DNA of 64,000 nucleotides. It comes from Vibrio bathopelagicus (GTDB lineage: Bacteria > Pseudomonadota > Gammaproteobacteria > Enterobacterales > Vibrionaceae). The notes under the pieces were generated by a model. The model saw only the letters and a list, made by a program, of their open reading frames with translations. It was not told where the DNA came from and searched no databases. Within the stretch, counting starts at the first letter, position 1. Each line of letters opens with the position of its first letter. The translations under genes were made by a program, and so were the position numbers. The stretch spans positions 434,001 to 498,000 of the forward strand of contig NZ_CP062501.1 of assembly GCF_014879975.1 (NCBI RefSeq). The letters are read 5' to 3'. Shown piece after piece: positions 26,167 through 36,687 of this stretch.

Positions 26167-28620
26167 ATGAAACCAACTCAGCAAAAAACTTTCGATAAAG
26201 TGTCGTTCCAAGAAAGCGTTAAGAAGCATTTATCTGCAACCTACGCAACAACGATTGAAAACGCGGATAGCCGCGCATGGTACCTAGCAATGGGTCGCGC
26301 ATTAGCAGAACTCACAACATTCGACCTGCTAGAAACTGAAAACGATGAAAAAATTAAGAACGCGAAAAGTGTTAACTACCTTTCACTAGAGTTTTTGATT
26401 GGCCGTCTGACAGGTAACAACCTAATCAGCATGGGTCTTTACGAAGAGATCACTCATGCAATGGAAGAGCTAGGTCAAAATCTAACAGACCTTTTAGAAG
26501 AAGAACGCGACCCATCACTAGGTAATGGTGGTCTTGGTCGTCTTGCTGCTTGTTTTATGGATTCTTGTGCCGCTCAAGAATACCCAACAGTAGGCTACGG
26601 TCTTCACTATGAATACGGTTTGTTCAAACAGTCTTTCCAAGACGGTCGCCAACAAGAAGCACCAGACGCGTGGCGCGGTGTTGAAGGTTACCCATGGGAA
26701 GTAGCTCGTCCAGAGCTAGCACAACACATTGGTTTTTACGGTCATGTAGAAGTTGAATTCGTCGACGGTAAAGAAGTTCGTACTTGGGTTCCTGGCATGG
26801 AAGTAAAAGCAATGCCTTGGGATCTACCTATCGTAGGTTACGAATCAAACACGGTTTACCCATTGCGTCTTTGGGAATGTCAGGCAATCGCACCATTCTC
26901 ATTAGCAAGCTTTAACAACGGTGATTACTTCGAAGCGCAACACTCGCTAATCGATGCAGGTAACATCACTAAGGTTCTTTACCCGAACGACAACCACGAG
27001 AAAGGTAAGACACTGCGCCTAATGCAGCAGTACTTCCACTCAGCAGCATCGGTTCGCGATATTCTACGTCGTCACGAAGCAGCAGGTTTCTCTCTAGAAG
27101 ATCTGCCTAAGCAAGAAACGATTCAGCTTAACGATACGCACCCAACGATTGCGATTCCTGAGCTAATGCGCATTCTGATCGACGAGAAAGGTCTATCTTG
27201 GGAGCAAGCATGGGAAATCAGTGCTCATACGTTCGCATACACGAACCACACACTACTTCCTGAAGCGCTAGAGACTTGGTCTGAATCCCTGATCAATCGT
27301 CTTCTTCCACGTCACATGGAAATCATCTTTGAAATCAACCACCGCTTCATGCAAGAAGTTCGCAAGATGTGGCCTGGTGACGGTGAGAAGCAAGCGAAGC
27401 TTTCTATCATCCAAGAAGGTTTCCACCGTATGGTTCGCATGGCAAACCTATGTGTGATTGGTTCTTACAAAGTAAACGGTGTAGCTGCACTTCACTCTCA
27501 ACTAGTTAAGAAAGATTTGTTCCCTGAGTTCAACGAAATCTTCCCTGGCAAACTGACTAACGTAACGAACGGCATCACGCCACGTCGTTGGTTGAAGTTC
27601 TGTAACCCAGGCCTATCTACGTTAATTACTGGAAAGATCGGTACTGAGTGGCCTGCAAAACTTGAGCAGCTAGAAGGCATCGCTAAGTTTGCAACGGACG
27701 CGAAATTCCAAAAAGAATTCATGGCTGTTAAGAAAGAAAACAAACAGCGCCTTGCTGATTGGGTTCAAGAGAACATGGGTATCGAGTTAGATACTAACGC
27801 TATCTTCGACGTGCAAATCAAGCGTTTACACGAATACAAGCGTCAGCACCTAGATTTGCTACACATTCTATCTCTTTACCACCGTATTCTTAACGAACCT
27901 GGTTTCGAGTGTGAGCCACGCGTATGTTTCTTCGCAGCGAAAGCAGCACCGGGTTACCACCTAGCAAAAGAAATCATCTTCGCGGTTAACAAGATTGCAG
28001 AGAAGATCAACAACGATCCTCGCATCGGTAACAAGCTTAAAGTGGTATTCATCCCTGACTACCGTGTAAGCATGGCTGAAATCATCATCCCTGCAGCAGA
28101 CGTTTCTCAGCAAATCTCACTCGCTGGTAAAGAAGCATCGGGTACGGGCAACATGAAGATGGCTCTAAACGGCGCTCTAACTATCGGTACGATGGATGGT
28201 GCAAACGTTGAGATCCGTGAAGAAGTTGGCGATGAAAACATCTACATCTTCGGCCTAGACGTTGATGGTGTTGTTGCATTGAAAGCTCAGGGTTACAACC
28301 CATATGACTACTACAATGCAGACCCGCTACTGAAAGCATCTCTAGACCTATTGACTGGCGATGAGTTCTCTCCAGGTCAACCAGGCCTTCTACGTGCAAC
28401 GTTTGATAGCCTACTAGATGGCGGTGACCCTTACCTATGTCTAGCTGATTTCGCATCTTATGTGAAAGCACACGAAGACATGGGCACGCAATACAAAGAC
28501 CAAGCAGGTTGGGCTAAGAAAGCGATTCTTAACACAGCATTGGTTGGTAAGTTCACATCAGATCGCTCAATCCGCGACTACGTGAACAACATCTGGAAGC
28601 TAGAAGCCGTTAAACGTTAA
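26167..28620 (+). CDS. malP: Maltodextrin/glycogen phosphorylase MalP
   Basis: This 817-residue PLP-dependent GT35 phosphorylase releases glucose-1-phosphate from alpha-1,4-glucans in the cytoplasm. The PLP-binding Lys is K664 in SGTGNMKMALNG. Other family blocks are visible: LGNGGLGRLAACFMDS and the C-terminal KRLHEYKRQ. The gene uses codons typical of strongly expressed genes. It is divergent from malT and followed by malQ after 178 bp containing two hairpins. Confidence 0.95.
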   Translation: MKPTQQKTFDKVSFQESVKKHLSATYATTIENADSRAWYLAMGRALAELTTFDLLETENDEKIKNAKSVNYLSLEFLIGRLTGNNLISMGLYEEITHAMEELGQNLTDLLEEERDPSLGNGGLGRLAACFMDSCAAQEYPTVGYGLHYEYGLFKQSFQDGRQQEAPDAWRGVEGYPWEVARPELAQHIGFYGHVEVEFVDGKEVRTWVPGMEVKAMPWDLPIVGYESNTVYPLRLWECQAIAPFSLASFNNGDYFEAQHSLIDAGNITKVLYPNDNHEKGKTLRLMQQYFHSAASVRDILRRHEAAGFSLEDLPKQETIQLNDTHPTIAIPELMRILIDEKGLSWEQAWEISAHTFAYTNHTLLPEALETWSESLINRLLPRHMEIIFEINHRFMQEVRKMWPGDGEKQAKLSIIQEGFHRMVRMANLCVIGSYKVNGVAALHSQLVKKDLFPEFNEIFPGKLTNVTNGITPRRWLKFCNPGLSTLITGKIGTEWPAKLEQLEGIAKFATDAKFQKEFMAVKKENKQRLADWVQENMGIELDTNAIFDVQIKRLHEYKRQHLDLLHILSLYHRILNEPGFECEPRVCFFAAKAAPGYHLAKEIIFAVNKIAEKINNDPRIGNKLKVVFIPDYRVSMAEIIIPAADVSQQISLAGKEASGTGNMKMALNGALTIGTMDGANVEIREEVGDENIYIFGLDVDGVVALKAQGYNPYDYYNADPLLKASLDLLTGDEFSPGQPGLLRATFDSLLDGGDPYLCLADFASYVKAHEDMGTQYKDQAGWAKKAILNTALVGKFTSDRSIRDYVNNIWKLEAVKR

Positions 28621-28633
28621 TAGTTCCAAAATT

Positions 28634-28658
28634 AGCCAAGGCAGTTCCTGCCTTGGCT
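28634..28658 (+). other. Hairpin directly after malP
   Basis: AGCCAAGGCA/TGCCTTGGCT is a perfect 10-bp stem with loop GTTCC, 13 bp after the malP stop. No T-tract follows, so it may slow decay of malP mRNA or weakly attenuate transcription into malQ. Confidence 0.6.
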
Positions 28659-28732
28659 CAATTAGCTTGTGAGCAAACAGACGGCTTATTCAGGTAGTGA
28701 TGCTTACAAACTGATTGTCACAAGCTAATTGA
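28658..28732. repeat. 15-bp perfect inverted repeat in malP-malQ spacer
   Basis: TCAATTAGCTTGTGA (28658-28672) and TCACAAGCTAATTGA (28718-28732) are perfect complements around a 45-nt loop. They would form a long stem in the malPQ transcript, immediately after the first hairpin. Confidence 0.85.
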
Positions 28733-28798
28733 TTAGTAAAAAATTAAATAAACAACCCTACAAAAATTGAAAGCGTTAGAACGTTTTCGGAGAGAGCG

Positions 28799-30979
28799 AT
28801 GAAAGAACAGACCGTATTAAAACAAGTCGCAGAAATGGCAAATATTGCCGACAGTTACGTTAGTGCGTGGGGCGATGAAGCACAGGTATCAGACGAAACG
28901 ATTACGTCTCTATTAGCTTCATTGGGCTACGATACAAGCAGCGATGATGCACTATTAAAGTCAGCAGAAAGAAAACACAAAAAAGATGTACTAGACCCAG
29001 TTCTTGTCTTGCGTGATGGTGAGCCAGTAGAAGTGGCGCTGAATTTAGGTGTTAGTGCTCGTGAAAGCGAGTTCAGCTGGCGCTTAGAGACCGAGCAAGG
29101 AGAGGTACTTGAAGGCTATCTTCAATCTCAAGTCGTTCGTGATGAGCGTGCCGAGGGTGGCCCTTTAGTGTTTGCACTGCCAAGTGATTTGGCATGGGGT
29201 TATCACAAGCTAATTGTGAGCCGTAAACGTCGTAAGAAACCTTACGAAATGACACTGATCATTACGCCTAAAGCGTGTTTCAAACAGGCGCCAATCGAGC
29301 AAGGCAAAAAGCTTTGGGGCCCGAGTGTTCAGCTTTACACGTTAAGAACTCAGCATAACTGGGGTATTGGTGACTTTGGCGATCTAAAACAGCTTGTTGC
29401 AGATATCTCGTCTCGCGGCGGCGACTTCGTTGGCCTAAACCCAATTCACTCATTGTTCCCAGCGAACCCTGAAGGTGCGAGCCCTTACAGCCCGTCTTCA
29501 CGTCGTTGGCTAAACATCTTATACATTGATGTGAGCTCAGTACCTGAATTCGCATTAAGTGCAGAAGCACAACAAACCGTAGGCAGCGCTGAATTCCAAC
29601 AACGTCTACAGAAAGCTCGTGACGCACATTGGGTGAATTACACCGAAGTGTCTGAGCTGAAGATGAGCATCTTGCCTCTGCTATTCGCAGAATTTAAGAC
29701 ACGTCATTTAGATAAAAACAGCGACCGCGCACAAGCGTTCTTAGCGTTCGTTGAAGAGGGTGCTGAAAGCTTGATGCATCAAGCGGCGTTTGATGCTCTA
29801 CACGGTGAGTTACATGCTGAAGATTCAGGCATGTGGGGATGGCCAGTCTTCCCTGAGAAATATCGTACATTCGATAGCCCAGCAACACAGAAATACATCA
29901 AAGAGAACCTAGAGCAAGTGCACCTTTACATGTACCTGCAATGGATAGCGGATTGCCAGATCAACGATGCACAGTCTCTTGCAGAAGAGAAAGGCATGGC
30001 AGTTGGCCTGTACCGTGATTTAGCGGTAGGCGTTGCGGATTCTGGTAGCGAGACATGGGCTGATGAAGGCAACCTAGTGATGGATGCGAGCATTGGGGCT
30101 CCACCGGATATTCTTGGCCCTTTAGGTCAGAACTGGGGTCTGCCACCACTGAACCCTGAAGTCCTATTGGAAACCAGCTACGACGCTTACATCAAATTGC
30201 TTCGAGCGAACATGAAACACTGTGGTGCATTGCGTATTGACCACGTGTTAGGTCTACTGCGTTTATGGTGGATTCCAAAAGGTGAAAACGCAACGCAAGG
30301 CGCATACATCTACTACCCAGTGCAAGATATGTTGTCGATTCTGGCGCTCGAATCTCACCGTTACCAATGTAGCGTTATCGGTGAAGACTTAGGCACCGTG
30401 CCAGACGAAATCGTTGATATCCTAGCGGATGCAGGCGTACATTCTTACAAAGTGTTCTTCTTCGAAACATCAGAAGACGATGGTGGTTTCATTTCACCGA
30501 AACACTACGCACCACAATCGATGGCAGCATTGTGTACTCACGATATGCCAACGCTACGTGGCTTCTGGCACTGTGATGATTTGAAGATGGGGCAAGAGAT
30601 TGGTTTATACCCAGACGCAGCACAGCTAGAAACTCTGTTCGATGACCGTCTTGAGTGTAAGCAAGGTATCTTAGACTCAGTGGCATGGCATGGTTTCCTA
30701 CCTGAAGGTGTTGGCCGCGATGCAAGCCAAGTACCGATGGACTCTTATCTTGCAGAAGCACTTCAACTGCACGTTGCAGCTGGTGGTTCGACACTTCTTA
30801 GTGTTCAACTGGAAGATTGGCTAGAGATGGATAAGCCAGTCAACATTCCTGGTACCGTAGATGAGTACCCTAACTGGCGTCGTAAACTATCAATGAACTT
30901 GGACGAAATCTTTGCTCACGAAGGGGTGAATCGTATCGCTTCTAAGCTAACAGACGTTCGAGAAAAAGCCGCGGAGTAA
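28799..30979 (+). CDS. malQ: 4-alpha-glucanotransferase (amylomaltase) MalQ
   Basis: This 726-residue GH77 enzyme transfers glucan segments between maltodextrins and produces substrates long enough for MalP. The catalytic blocks are clear: ALRIDHVLGL (nucleophile Asp), VIGEDLGTVP (acid/base Glu) and CTHDMPTLRG (third Asp). The N-terminal 160 residues form the extension typical of proteobacterial MalQ. GGAGAGAG serves as ribosome site. It is the second gene of malPQ and ends before a terminator at 31090. Confidence 0.95.
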   Translation: MKEQTVLKQVAEMANIADSYVSAWGDEAQVSDETITSLLASLGYDTSSDDALLKSAERKHKKDVLDPVLVLRDGEPVEVALNLGVSARESEFSWRLETEQGEVLEGYLQSQVVRDERAEGGPLVFALPSDLAWGYHKLIVSRKRRKKPYEMTLIITPKACFKQAPIEQGKKLWGPSVQLYTLRTQHNWGIGDFGDLKQLVADISSRGGDFVGLNPIHSLFPANPEGASPYSPSSRRWLNILYIDVSSVPEFALSAEAQQTVGSAEFQQRLQKARDAHWVNYTEVSELKMSILPLLFAEFKTRHLDKNSDRAQAFLAFVEEGAESLMHQAAFDALHGELHAEDSGMWGWPVFPEKYRTFDSPATQKYIKENLEQVHLYMYLQWIADCQINDAQSLAEEKGMAVGLYRDLAVGVADSGSETWADEGNLVMDASIGAPPDILGPLGQNWGLPPLNPEVLLETSYDAYIKLLRANMKHCGALRIDHVLGLLRLWWIPKGENATQGAYIYYPVQDMLSILALESHRYQCSVIGEDLGTVPDEIVDILADAGVHSYKVFFFETSEDDGGFISPKHYAPQSMAALCTHDMPTLRGFWHCDDLKMGQEIGLYPDAAQLETLFDDRLECKQGILDSVAWHGFLPEGVGRDASQVPMDSYLAEALQLHVAAGGSTLLSVQLEDWLEMDKPVNIPGTVDEYPNWRRKLSMNLDEIFAHEGVNRIASKLTDVREKAAE

Positions 30980-31089
30980 TGATATTGAGTGGCTTGAATT
31001 TAAGTGGTTTTTTGCTTACGCCGTACGAAACTACAACCTCTGTCACTCAATAATGAATGCTCATCTGGTAGAATAAACCGTCGTTATAT

Positions 31090-31115
31090 TGCCCGCACTA
31101 ATAGCGGGCATTTTT
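31090..31115 (+). terminator. Terminator after malQ
   Basis: TGCCCGC/GCGGGCA is a 7-bp GC-rich stem with loop ACTAATA, followed by TTTTT. It lies between malQ and the glgB ribosome site. Confidence 0.8.
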
Positions 31116-31154
31116 GTATTATATTTTTTGGATGTTTGGTTAGGGAGAAACGTT

Positions 31155-33335
31155 TTGGAACTAAGTTCGATTTCAAAGCAAAAACAAATATATACCCAAC
31201 TATCACAGGCTTGTTTTACTGATCCTTTTGCTTTTCTAGGGCCATACTTACCTTCTGATCAAGGTGCATTACGCGTATGGATTCCAGGGGCGGATAAGGT
31301 CGAGTTGATTGTTGGAAAGGAACCTCGTATTGAGTTAGCGCGGGAGGGTGAAAGTGGTTTCATTCTTAAGCAAGAAAGAGACTTACGTTTTACCCATTAC
31401 AAGTTAGCAGTAGATTGGGCTGGGAAAGAGCAGATCATTGATGATCCGTACCAGTATCATGAACTCTATGCTAGCTATGAAGATCTTCATACACCGAAAG
31501 ACATGTACCATCACATGGGGGCTCAATTTGTCACTTTAGAGCGTGATGGTCAGGTTATTTCGGGTACTCGATTTCTAGTCTACGCACCGCATGCAACAGC
31601 GGCAAGCTTGGTAGGTAACTTCAACGCTTGGGATGGTCGTCGCCATCCAATGCAACGCTTAGATTATGGTATGTGGGGCCTATTCATTCCTGAACTGGAA
31701 GAAGGTGCTCAATACAAGTTTGAATTAAAAGGACCTAATGGCGAAGGCTTACCACACAAAGCTGATCCATGGGGTTTCTACTCTGAGCAATACCCATCAT
31801 TTTCATCGGTTACTTACGATCACGCTCGCTACGAGTGGCAAGATACTCAATGGCAGAATCGCCCAGTTACGCAAAAACGTAAAGAGGCACTTTCGTTCTA
31901 TGAACTGCACGCTGGTTCTTGGAAGCGTAACGCCGAAGGCGAGTTCCTAAACTACCGTGAGCTTGCTGCAGAGCTCATTCCGTACCTAACTGATCTTGGT
32001 TATACACACGTTGAGTTGATGCCAGTTTCAGAGCATCCGTTTTACGGTTCTTGGGGCTATCAGCCAATAGGCTTGTTCGCACCAACGAGTCGTTTTGGAT
32101 CTCCGGATGACTTCAAATTCTTCGTAGACCAATGTCACCAAGCTGGCCTAGGCGTTGTTCTTGATTGGGTACCTGCACACTTTCCAAGCGATGATCACGG
32201 TTTAGCAAACTTCGATGGTACGCCATTGTTCCACGATCCAGATCCACGTCGTGGTTGGCACCAAGATTGGAACTCGTACATTTACGATTTAGGTAAAGAG
32301 CATGTGCGCCGTTTCTTGGTAGCCAATGCACTGTACTGGTTCGAACAATTCCATATCGATGGCATTCGTGTTGATGCGGTTGCTTCGATGTTGTACCTCG
32401 ATTATTCGCGTAGCCATGACCAATGGATCCCGAATGTTGACGGCGGCAACGAAAACTACGACGCTATCGCAACCCTTAAGTGGATGAACGAAGAAGTGTA
32501 CAAACACTTCCCGAATGCGATGACGATTGCTGAAGAATCAACGGCTTTCCCAGGTGTTTCAGCACCAACTTTTATGGGTGGCTTAGGCTTTGGCTTTAAG
32601 TGGAACATGGGGTGGATGCACGATAGCTTGTCTTACATCCAAGAAGACCCAATCAACCGTAAATATCACCACGATACGATTACCTTCCCGCTGGTTTACG
32701 CACACAGTGAGAACTACGTATTATCTCTGTCTCACGATGAGGTGGTTTACGGAAAGGGCTCTATCCATAATAAGATGCCTGGTGATGAATGGCAGCAAAC
32801 GGCGAACTTACGTGCTTACATGGGTTACATGTATGCGCAGCCGGGTAAGAAGCTGAATTTCATGGGTGCTGAGTTTGGTCAGACGGCTGAATGGAATCAT
32901 GACGATCAACTGCAATGGTTCTTGTTAGATTATGAGCGCCATCAAGGCGTGCAGCGTTTAACCAAAGACTTAAACAATCTGTACCGCTCTGAAGCTGCCA
33001 TGCACGACCTTGATTTCGATCCAAAAGGCTTCGAATGGCGTCTTCAAGACTCTGCTGAAGCAAGTGTTCTAGCGCATGAGCGTATTAGTGAGTCGGGTGA
33101 ACGAGTGTTGGTGGTATCTAACTTTACGCCTGTTCCTCACGAGCACTTCCGTCTCGGTGTTCCAGCACAAGGTAAGTACTCACTGCTGCTGAACACTGAC
33201 TCGGCTGATTACGCTGGCAGTGGCTTTGAAGTGAAGCAGACGGCTGAGATTGAATCAGTAGAAAGCGAGGGCTTAGATACATCGATAGAGTTGCGTTTAC
33301 CGCCACTATCGACCGTTTTCTACAAACTGAATTAG
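31155..33335 (+). CDS. glgB: 1,4-alpha-glucan branching enzyme GlgB
   Basis: This roughly 726-residue GH13 enzyme introduces alpha-1,6 branches into glycogen. An N-terminal CBM48-like domain precedes the catalytic barrel with [10 protein letters not shown] (nucleophile Asp), AEEST (Glu acid/base) and LSHDEVVYG (Asp). The frame stays open upstream to 31089, but that part lies in the malQ terminator. The TTG at 31155, with AGGGAGA about 7 nt before it, is therefore the likely start. It follows malPQ, linking maltodextrin breakdown to glycogen metabolism. Confidence 0.93.
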   Translation: MELSSISKQKQIYTQLSQACFTDPFAFLGPYLPSDQGALRVWIPGADKVELIVGKEPRIELAREGESGFILKQERDLRFTHYKLAVDWAGKEQIIDDPYQYHELYASYEDLHTPKDMYHHMGAQFVTLERDGQVISGTRFLVYAPHATAASLVGNFNAWDGRRHPMQRLDYGMWGLFIPELEEGAQYKFELKGPNGEGLPHKADPWGFYSEQYPSFSSVTYDHARYEWQDTQWQNRPVTQKRKEALSFYELHAGSWKRNAEGEFLNYRELAAELIPYLTDLGYTHVELMPVSEHPFYGSWGYQPIGLFAPTSRFGSPDDFKFFVDQCHQAGLGVVLDWVPAHFPSDDHGLANFDGTPLFHDPDPRRGWHQDWNSYIYDLGKEHVRRFLVANALYWFEQFHIDGIRVDAVASMLYLDYSRSHDQWIPNVDGGNENYDAIATLKWMNEEVYKHFPNAMTIAEESTAFPGVSAPTFMGGLGFGFKWNMGWMHDSLSYIQEDPINRKYHHDTITFPLVYAHSENYVLSLSHDEVVYGKGSIHNKMPGDEWQQTANLRAYMGYMYAQPGKKLNFMGAEFGQTAEWNHDDQLQWFLLDYERHQGVQRLTKDLNNLYRSEAAMHDLDFDPKGFEWRLQDSAEASVLAHERISESGERVLVVSNFTPVPHEHFRLGVPAQGKYSLLLNTDSADYAGSGFEVKQTAEIESVESEGLDTSIELRLPPLSTVFYKLN

Positions 33336-33412
33336 TCTACAAGCTTAATTAGTTTATAAACTGACTAGTCTAAAGCTAAATCAGTTTACGAACTCAACGA
33401 GTTGAGAATATG

Positions 33413-33446
33413 AAAAAGGGAGCCTTCGGGCTCCCTTTTTGTTTTT
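33413..33446. terminator. Bidirectional terminator between glgB and the TetR-like gene
   Basis: A perfect 12-bp stem (AAAAAGGGAGCC/GGCTCCCTTTTT) is capped by a TTCG tetraloop, with T-runs on both strands. It ends glgB and the convergent regulator gene. Confidence 0.9.
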
Positions 33447-33457
33447 ATCTGTTTGGC

Positions 33458-33928
33458 TTAATGCTGCTTGAAGTTCGTTAGATAGAACATTGAGCGCCCT
33501 ACGACAGTTTCAAGGATACGAACCGAATCAGTTCCAAAGCTCTCAAACATCTTCTTACGAAACTCACCATCTGAGCTGATATTGAACTCTTCAGGGCTGT
33601 TAACTTGTGATGCGTGGAAAAACATCAATTTAATCACGTATCGGAACTGCGCATCATCTAGAGCATTTTGCCAAGATTGAATAAATCCTTGTTCTGAAGA
33701 GAAATCTAGACTCTCTACAACAACGGATAACATGTGCTTGTGAAGTACTGAGCGGATAGCACGTGTCGATGAATAATAGCCCTGAAGCGTCGTTAAACTA
33801 ATGCCAATTTCTTGAGCAATCCTTGCATAAGTTAATGCTTCATGTCCTTCAGCCAGAAAAAGGTTTAGTACGATTTCATCGTAGTGCTTTTGGTTTTCTA
33901 GTTTCTGTACTTGAGTAATTCGAGCCAT
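33458..33928 (-). CDS. TetR-like transcriptional regulator (paralogue A)
   Basis: This short 156-residue regulator has an N-terminal TetR-type helix-turn-helix (about 15-60: ALTYARIAQEIGISLTTLQGYY). The C-terminal ligand/dimer domain is shorter than usual for TetR. It aligns with the protein at 44785-45261: both start MARI and share LNLFxxEGxxAxTYxRIAxExG and LQxYY. It is monocistronic and convergent with glgB. No adjacent target gene is obvious. Effector and targets are unknown. Confidence 0.7.
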   Translation of the reverse strand: MARITQVQKLENQKHYDEIVLNLFLAEGHEALTYARIAQEIGISLTTLQGYYSSTRAIRSVLHKHMLSVVVESLDFSSEQGFIQSWQNALDDAQFRYVIKLMFFHASQVNSPEEFNISSDGEFRKKMFESFGTDSVRILETVVGRSMFYLTNFKQH

Positions 33929-34084
33929 TACAAATCTCTATTGAGTGTAACATTCTGTAAACAAGCATATTAAGAGTTTCTGAGCTAAATCTCAAACGCC
34001 TTAGGTAAATAAACAGTCAGTTTATCGTTAAAAAACGATAATAATGGCCATTTGCTTGAATTTTATACAGATTTGAGTGCATAC

Positions 34085-34110
34085 AAAAACACCGCCCTAT
34101 TGAGCGGTGT
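34085..34110 (-). terminator. Terminator of the ECF transporter operon
   Basis: ACACCGC/GCGGTGT is a 7-bp stem; on the minus strand TTTTTG follows. It lies 40 bp beyond the ecfT-like stop. Confidence 0.7.
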
Positions 34111-34150
34111 ATTATTTAAAGTTGTTGTTTATATATGTAAATTAATAGAT

Positions 34151-34990
34151 TCAGAATGGATACCAGAATAAATGAGGTTCTAGAATCCGTTTTGCGATGG
34201 CCAGTACAACGATAAAAGCGATAATACTCAAACAAATAAAGTCAATACGTTGCAAAGGCGCGTAGCTATACCAAGTACGTGCTTTGTGTCGGCCAAAGCC
34301 TCGCAGTGTCATTGCGTTTGAGATCTCGTCTGCACGGTCCAAACTAGAGAAAATGAGTGGACCTAGAACCTTAGCCACATTTTTGATGCGCGTAATAAGT
34401 GGTGCTTTCTTTGATAGTTCGACACCGCGAGCTTGCTGAGCATGCATGATATTGATGAAGTCTTTTTTAACTTCAGGCAAATAACGCAATGTTAAGCTGA
34501 CCGCATAGGCGATCTTGTAGGGAACGCCGATACGGTTGAGGCTCGCTGCAAACTCAGTCGGATGCGTTGTGAAGACAAAAATCAACGCTATCGGGAACAT
34601 GCTCATGTACTTAAGCGTCACGGTCACTAAGTAAAACAGAGTCTCTTGGCTCAGTGAGTAGTTACCTGGCAATGTCAGCAATAAAGTTTCACTGCCGATA
34701 AGCTCAGTACCTTGCTGTGGAGCAAGTAGATACATGAATAAGGCGTTCAGGCTCAGAACACTTGCGGTACCAATCAATAGCGGCTTGTAAACACGCACTG
34801 GAACTTGAGTCAGCTTTAATAGGTATAAGCCAGTCAGGATCAAAACAACAATGAGCCTGAGATCGAAGGTTGTAAGGACAACGGTTACCCAAGCTAGGAA
34901 TAGTGCAAATTTCGTGATGCCATTGAGAGCATGAAGCGGTGATTTTGTATCAATGTAATTGATGCCGAATTTTACTTTTGATGCGTTCAT
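34151..34990 (-). CDS. ECF transporter transmembrane (T) component
   Basis: The protein has 279 residues and about six hydrophobic segments, in the CbiQ/EcfT family. The coupling-helix motif with an Ala-Arg-Gly signature is present (HAQQARGVELS, and later ALRGFGR-like TLRGFGRHKAR). It couples the ATPase pair to the S component in vitamin-type uptake. The gene overlaps the ATPase stop by 4 bp and is the last of the S-AA-T operon. Confidence 0.85.
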   Translation of the reverse strand: MNASKVKFGINYIDTKSPLHALNGITKFALFLAWVTVVLTTFDLRLIVVLILTGLYLLKLTQVPVRVYKPLLIGTASVLSLNALFMYLLAPQQGTELIGSETLLLTLPGNYSLSQETLFYLVTVTLKYMSMFPIALIFVFTTHPTEFAASLNRIGVPYKIAYAVSLTLRYLPEVKKDFINIMHAQQARGVELSKKAPLITRIKNVAKVLGPLIFSSLDRADEISNAMTLRGFGRHKARTWYSYAPLQRIDFICLSIIAFIVVLAIAKRILEPHLFWYPF

Positions 34991-36681
34991 TGAGCACTTC
35001 TCTCGTAGTCGATGAAGTACTGCATGAATGCATTGGTGTCGTCGATTTTCATCATAGTCGCGAGTTCATAAATGCTGGTGGTACAAAGGTTTGCACGCTC
35101 TAGAAGTGATGGTTGACTAAATACTTCCGTCATCGCTGCATTCGCAATCAACTTACTGTCTGCGATTACGATCGAACGTGTGGTGTACTCGAGAACAAGG
35201 TGCATGTCGTGTGAGATGATCACAACAGTAATACCCAAATCACGGTTAAGCTTTTGGATGAATGCCAGCATGGATGTGTAGTTACGGTAGTCTTGACCTG
35301 CAGTCGGTTCATCCAAGATAAGAAGCTCAGGCTCCAGCACTAAGATAGACGCGATGGTTACACGTTTTTTCTGACCGTAGCTCAGTGCTTCGATCGGCCA
35401 GTGGCGGAACTTGCTCAGCCCACATAGATCAAGAACGTTCTCAACTTTCTCTTTTACTTGACCTTCTGCAACACCACGGTTACGAAGGCCAAATGCAATC
35501 TCGTCGAAAATCATATGATGCGAGATCATATGATTTGGGTTCTGCATCACTACGCCGACTTTCTGGCTTCGTTCGAAGATTGAAAGTTCAGACAAGTCTT
35601 CTCCATTCAGATATGAAGAGCCCGAATCAGCATCAATCACACCCATAACAATCTTAGTGATGGTGGACTTACCCGAGCCATTTTTACCTAATATTGAAAC
35701 AAACTCACCTTTGCCAATCTTGAAACTCACATCTTCGAGTGCGTTCTTCTCACCGTCGTAAGAATAAGTTAGACCATGAACTTCAAGTAAAGGTGGGTAC
35801 TGCTTTTCTGCAACTGGGGCAGGGCGATCAGCAAACCAAGCTTGAACAGCAGGGCGGAACCTTTTGTAGTCTAAAGCTTTTAGGTTTGACAGCTTATCTT
35901 CGCTGGTCAATGGGGCTTTAGCCGCCTTAAGCGCCGACAAGTAAAGAGGTTCACGAATACCGTGTGTATCAAGTAATTCAGAAGCCAAGATTTCATCGGG
36001 TGTAGTGTCTGCGACGATTTCACCGCGTTCCATTAAGATCACGCGGTCGACATTGCGGTGTAGGACATCCTCGAGACGGTGCTCGATGATCACGATAGTC
36101 TTGTTGGTTTCTTTATGAAGTTGGTCGATGATCTCAATCGTTGCCTTACCTGTTTTTGGGTCAAGGCTTGCTAGAGGCTCATCAAACAGCAAGATATCAA
36201 CGTTATCAACTAAGATGCCCGCTAACGATACTCGCTGTTTTTGACCTCCTGAAAGGTCATGAGGTGAGCGCTCAAGCATGTCCGCTAGGTCGACCATTTT
36301 TGCAGTCGACTTAACTAACGGGTACATGTCAATGTTCGACATCAACTGGTTTTCGAGTGCGAAAGCAATATCTTCACCGATACTCAAACCCACAAACTGG
36401 CTGTCAGTATCTTGTAATACCGTGCCGACTTGCTCGGTATAGTCGTGCATCGAAAACTCAGAAATGTTTTTGCCGTTGATCTCTAAAGAGCCGGATACTT
36501 CACCTTTGATTGCATGAGGTATCAGCCCATTGAGACACTGACCTAGGGTAGATTTACCACTACCACTTGGTCCAATAATGACGATTTTCTCTCCTTTCTC
36601 TATCCTTAGATTGATATTTTTTAGCGTCGGTTTATCCAGCGACTCATATCTAAAAGAGAAGTTCGAAAATGCTATAGTCAT
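34987..36681 (-). CDS. ECF transporter ATPase with two fused nucleotide-binding domains
   Basis: This 564-residue protein has two ABC domains in tandem. Domain 1 has Walker A GPSGSGKST (about 38-46) and signature LSGGQKQRV. Domain 2 (from about 295) has GKNGSGKST and signature LSYGQKKRV, each followed by a Walker B (LLFDEP, LILDEP). Fusion of the A1 and A2 ATPases is the YkoD-like arrangement. It powers uptake with the T and S components. It starts 6 bp after the S-component stop. Confidence 0.9.
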   Translation of the reverse strand: MTIAFSNFSFRYESLDKPTLKNINLRIEKGEKIVIIGPSGSGKSTLGQCLNGLIPHAIKGEVSGSLEINGKNISEFSMHDYTEQVGTVLQDTDSQFVGLSIGEDIAFALENQLMSNIDMYPLVKSTAKMVDLADMLERSPHDLSGGQKQRVSLAGILVDNVDILLFDEPLASLDPKTGKATIEIIDQLHKETNKTIVIIEHRLEDVLHRNVDRVILMERGEIVADTTPDEILASELLDTHGIREPLYLSALKAAKAPLTSEDKLSNLKALDYKRFRPAVQAWFADRPAPVAEKQYPPLLEVHGLTYSYDGEKNALEDVSFKIGKGEFVSILGKNGSGKSTITKIVMGVIDADSGSSYLNGEDLSELSIFERSQKVGVVMQNPNHMISHHMIFDEIAFGLRNRGVAEGQVKEKVENVLDLCGLSKFRHWPIEALSYGQKKRVTIASILVLEPELLILDEPTAGQDYRNYTSMLAFIQKLNRDLGITVVIISHDMHLVLEYTTRSIVIADSKLIANAAMTEVFSQPSLLERANLCTTSIYELATMMKIDDTNAFMQYFIDYERSAQ

Positions 36682-36687
36682 TATCGC

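Noticed and set aside
31089..31154. Upstream extension of glgB from the first in-frame start
   Set aside because: The extension lies within the malQ terminator hairpin. The TTG at 31155 has a proper ribosome site and gives the family N-terminus.
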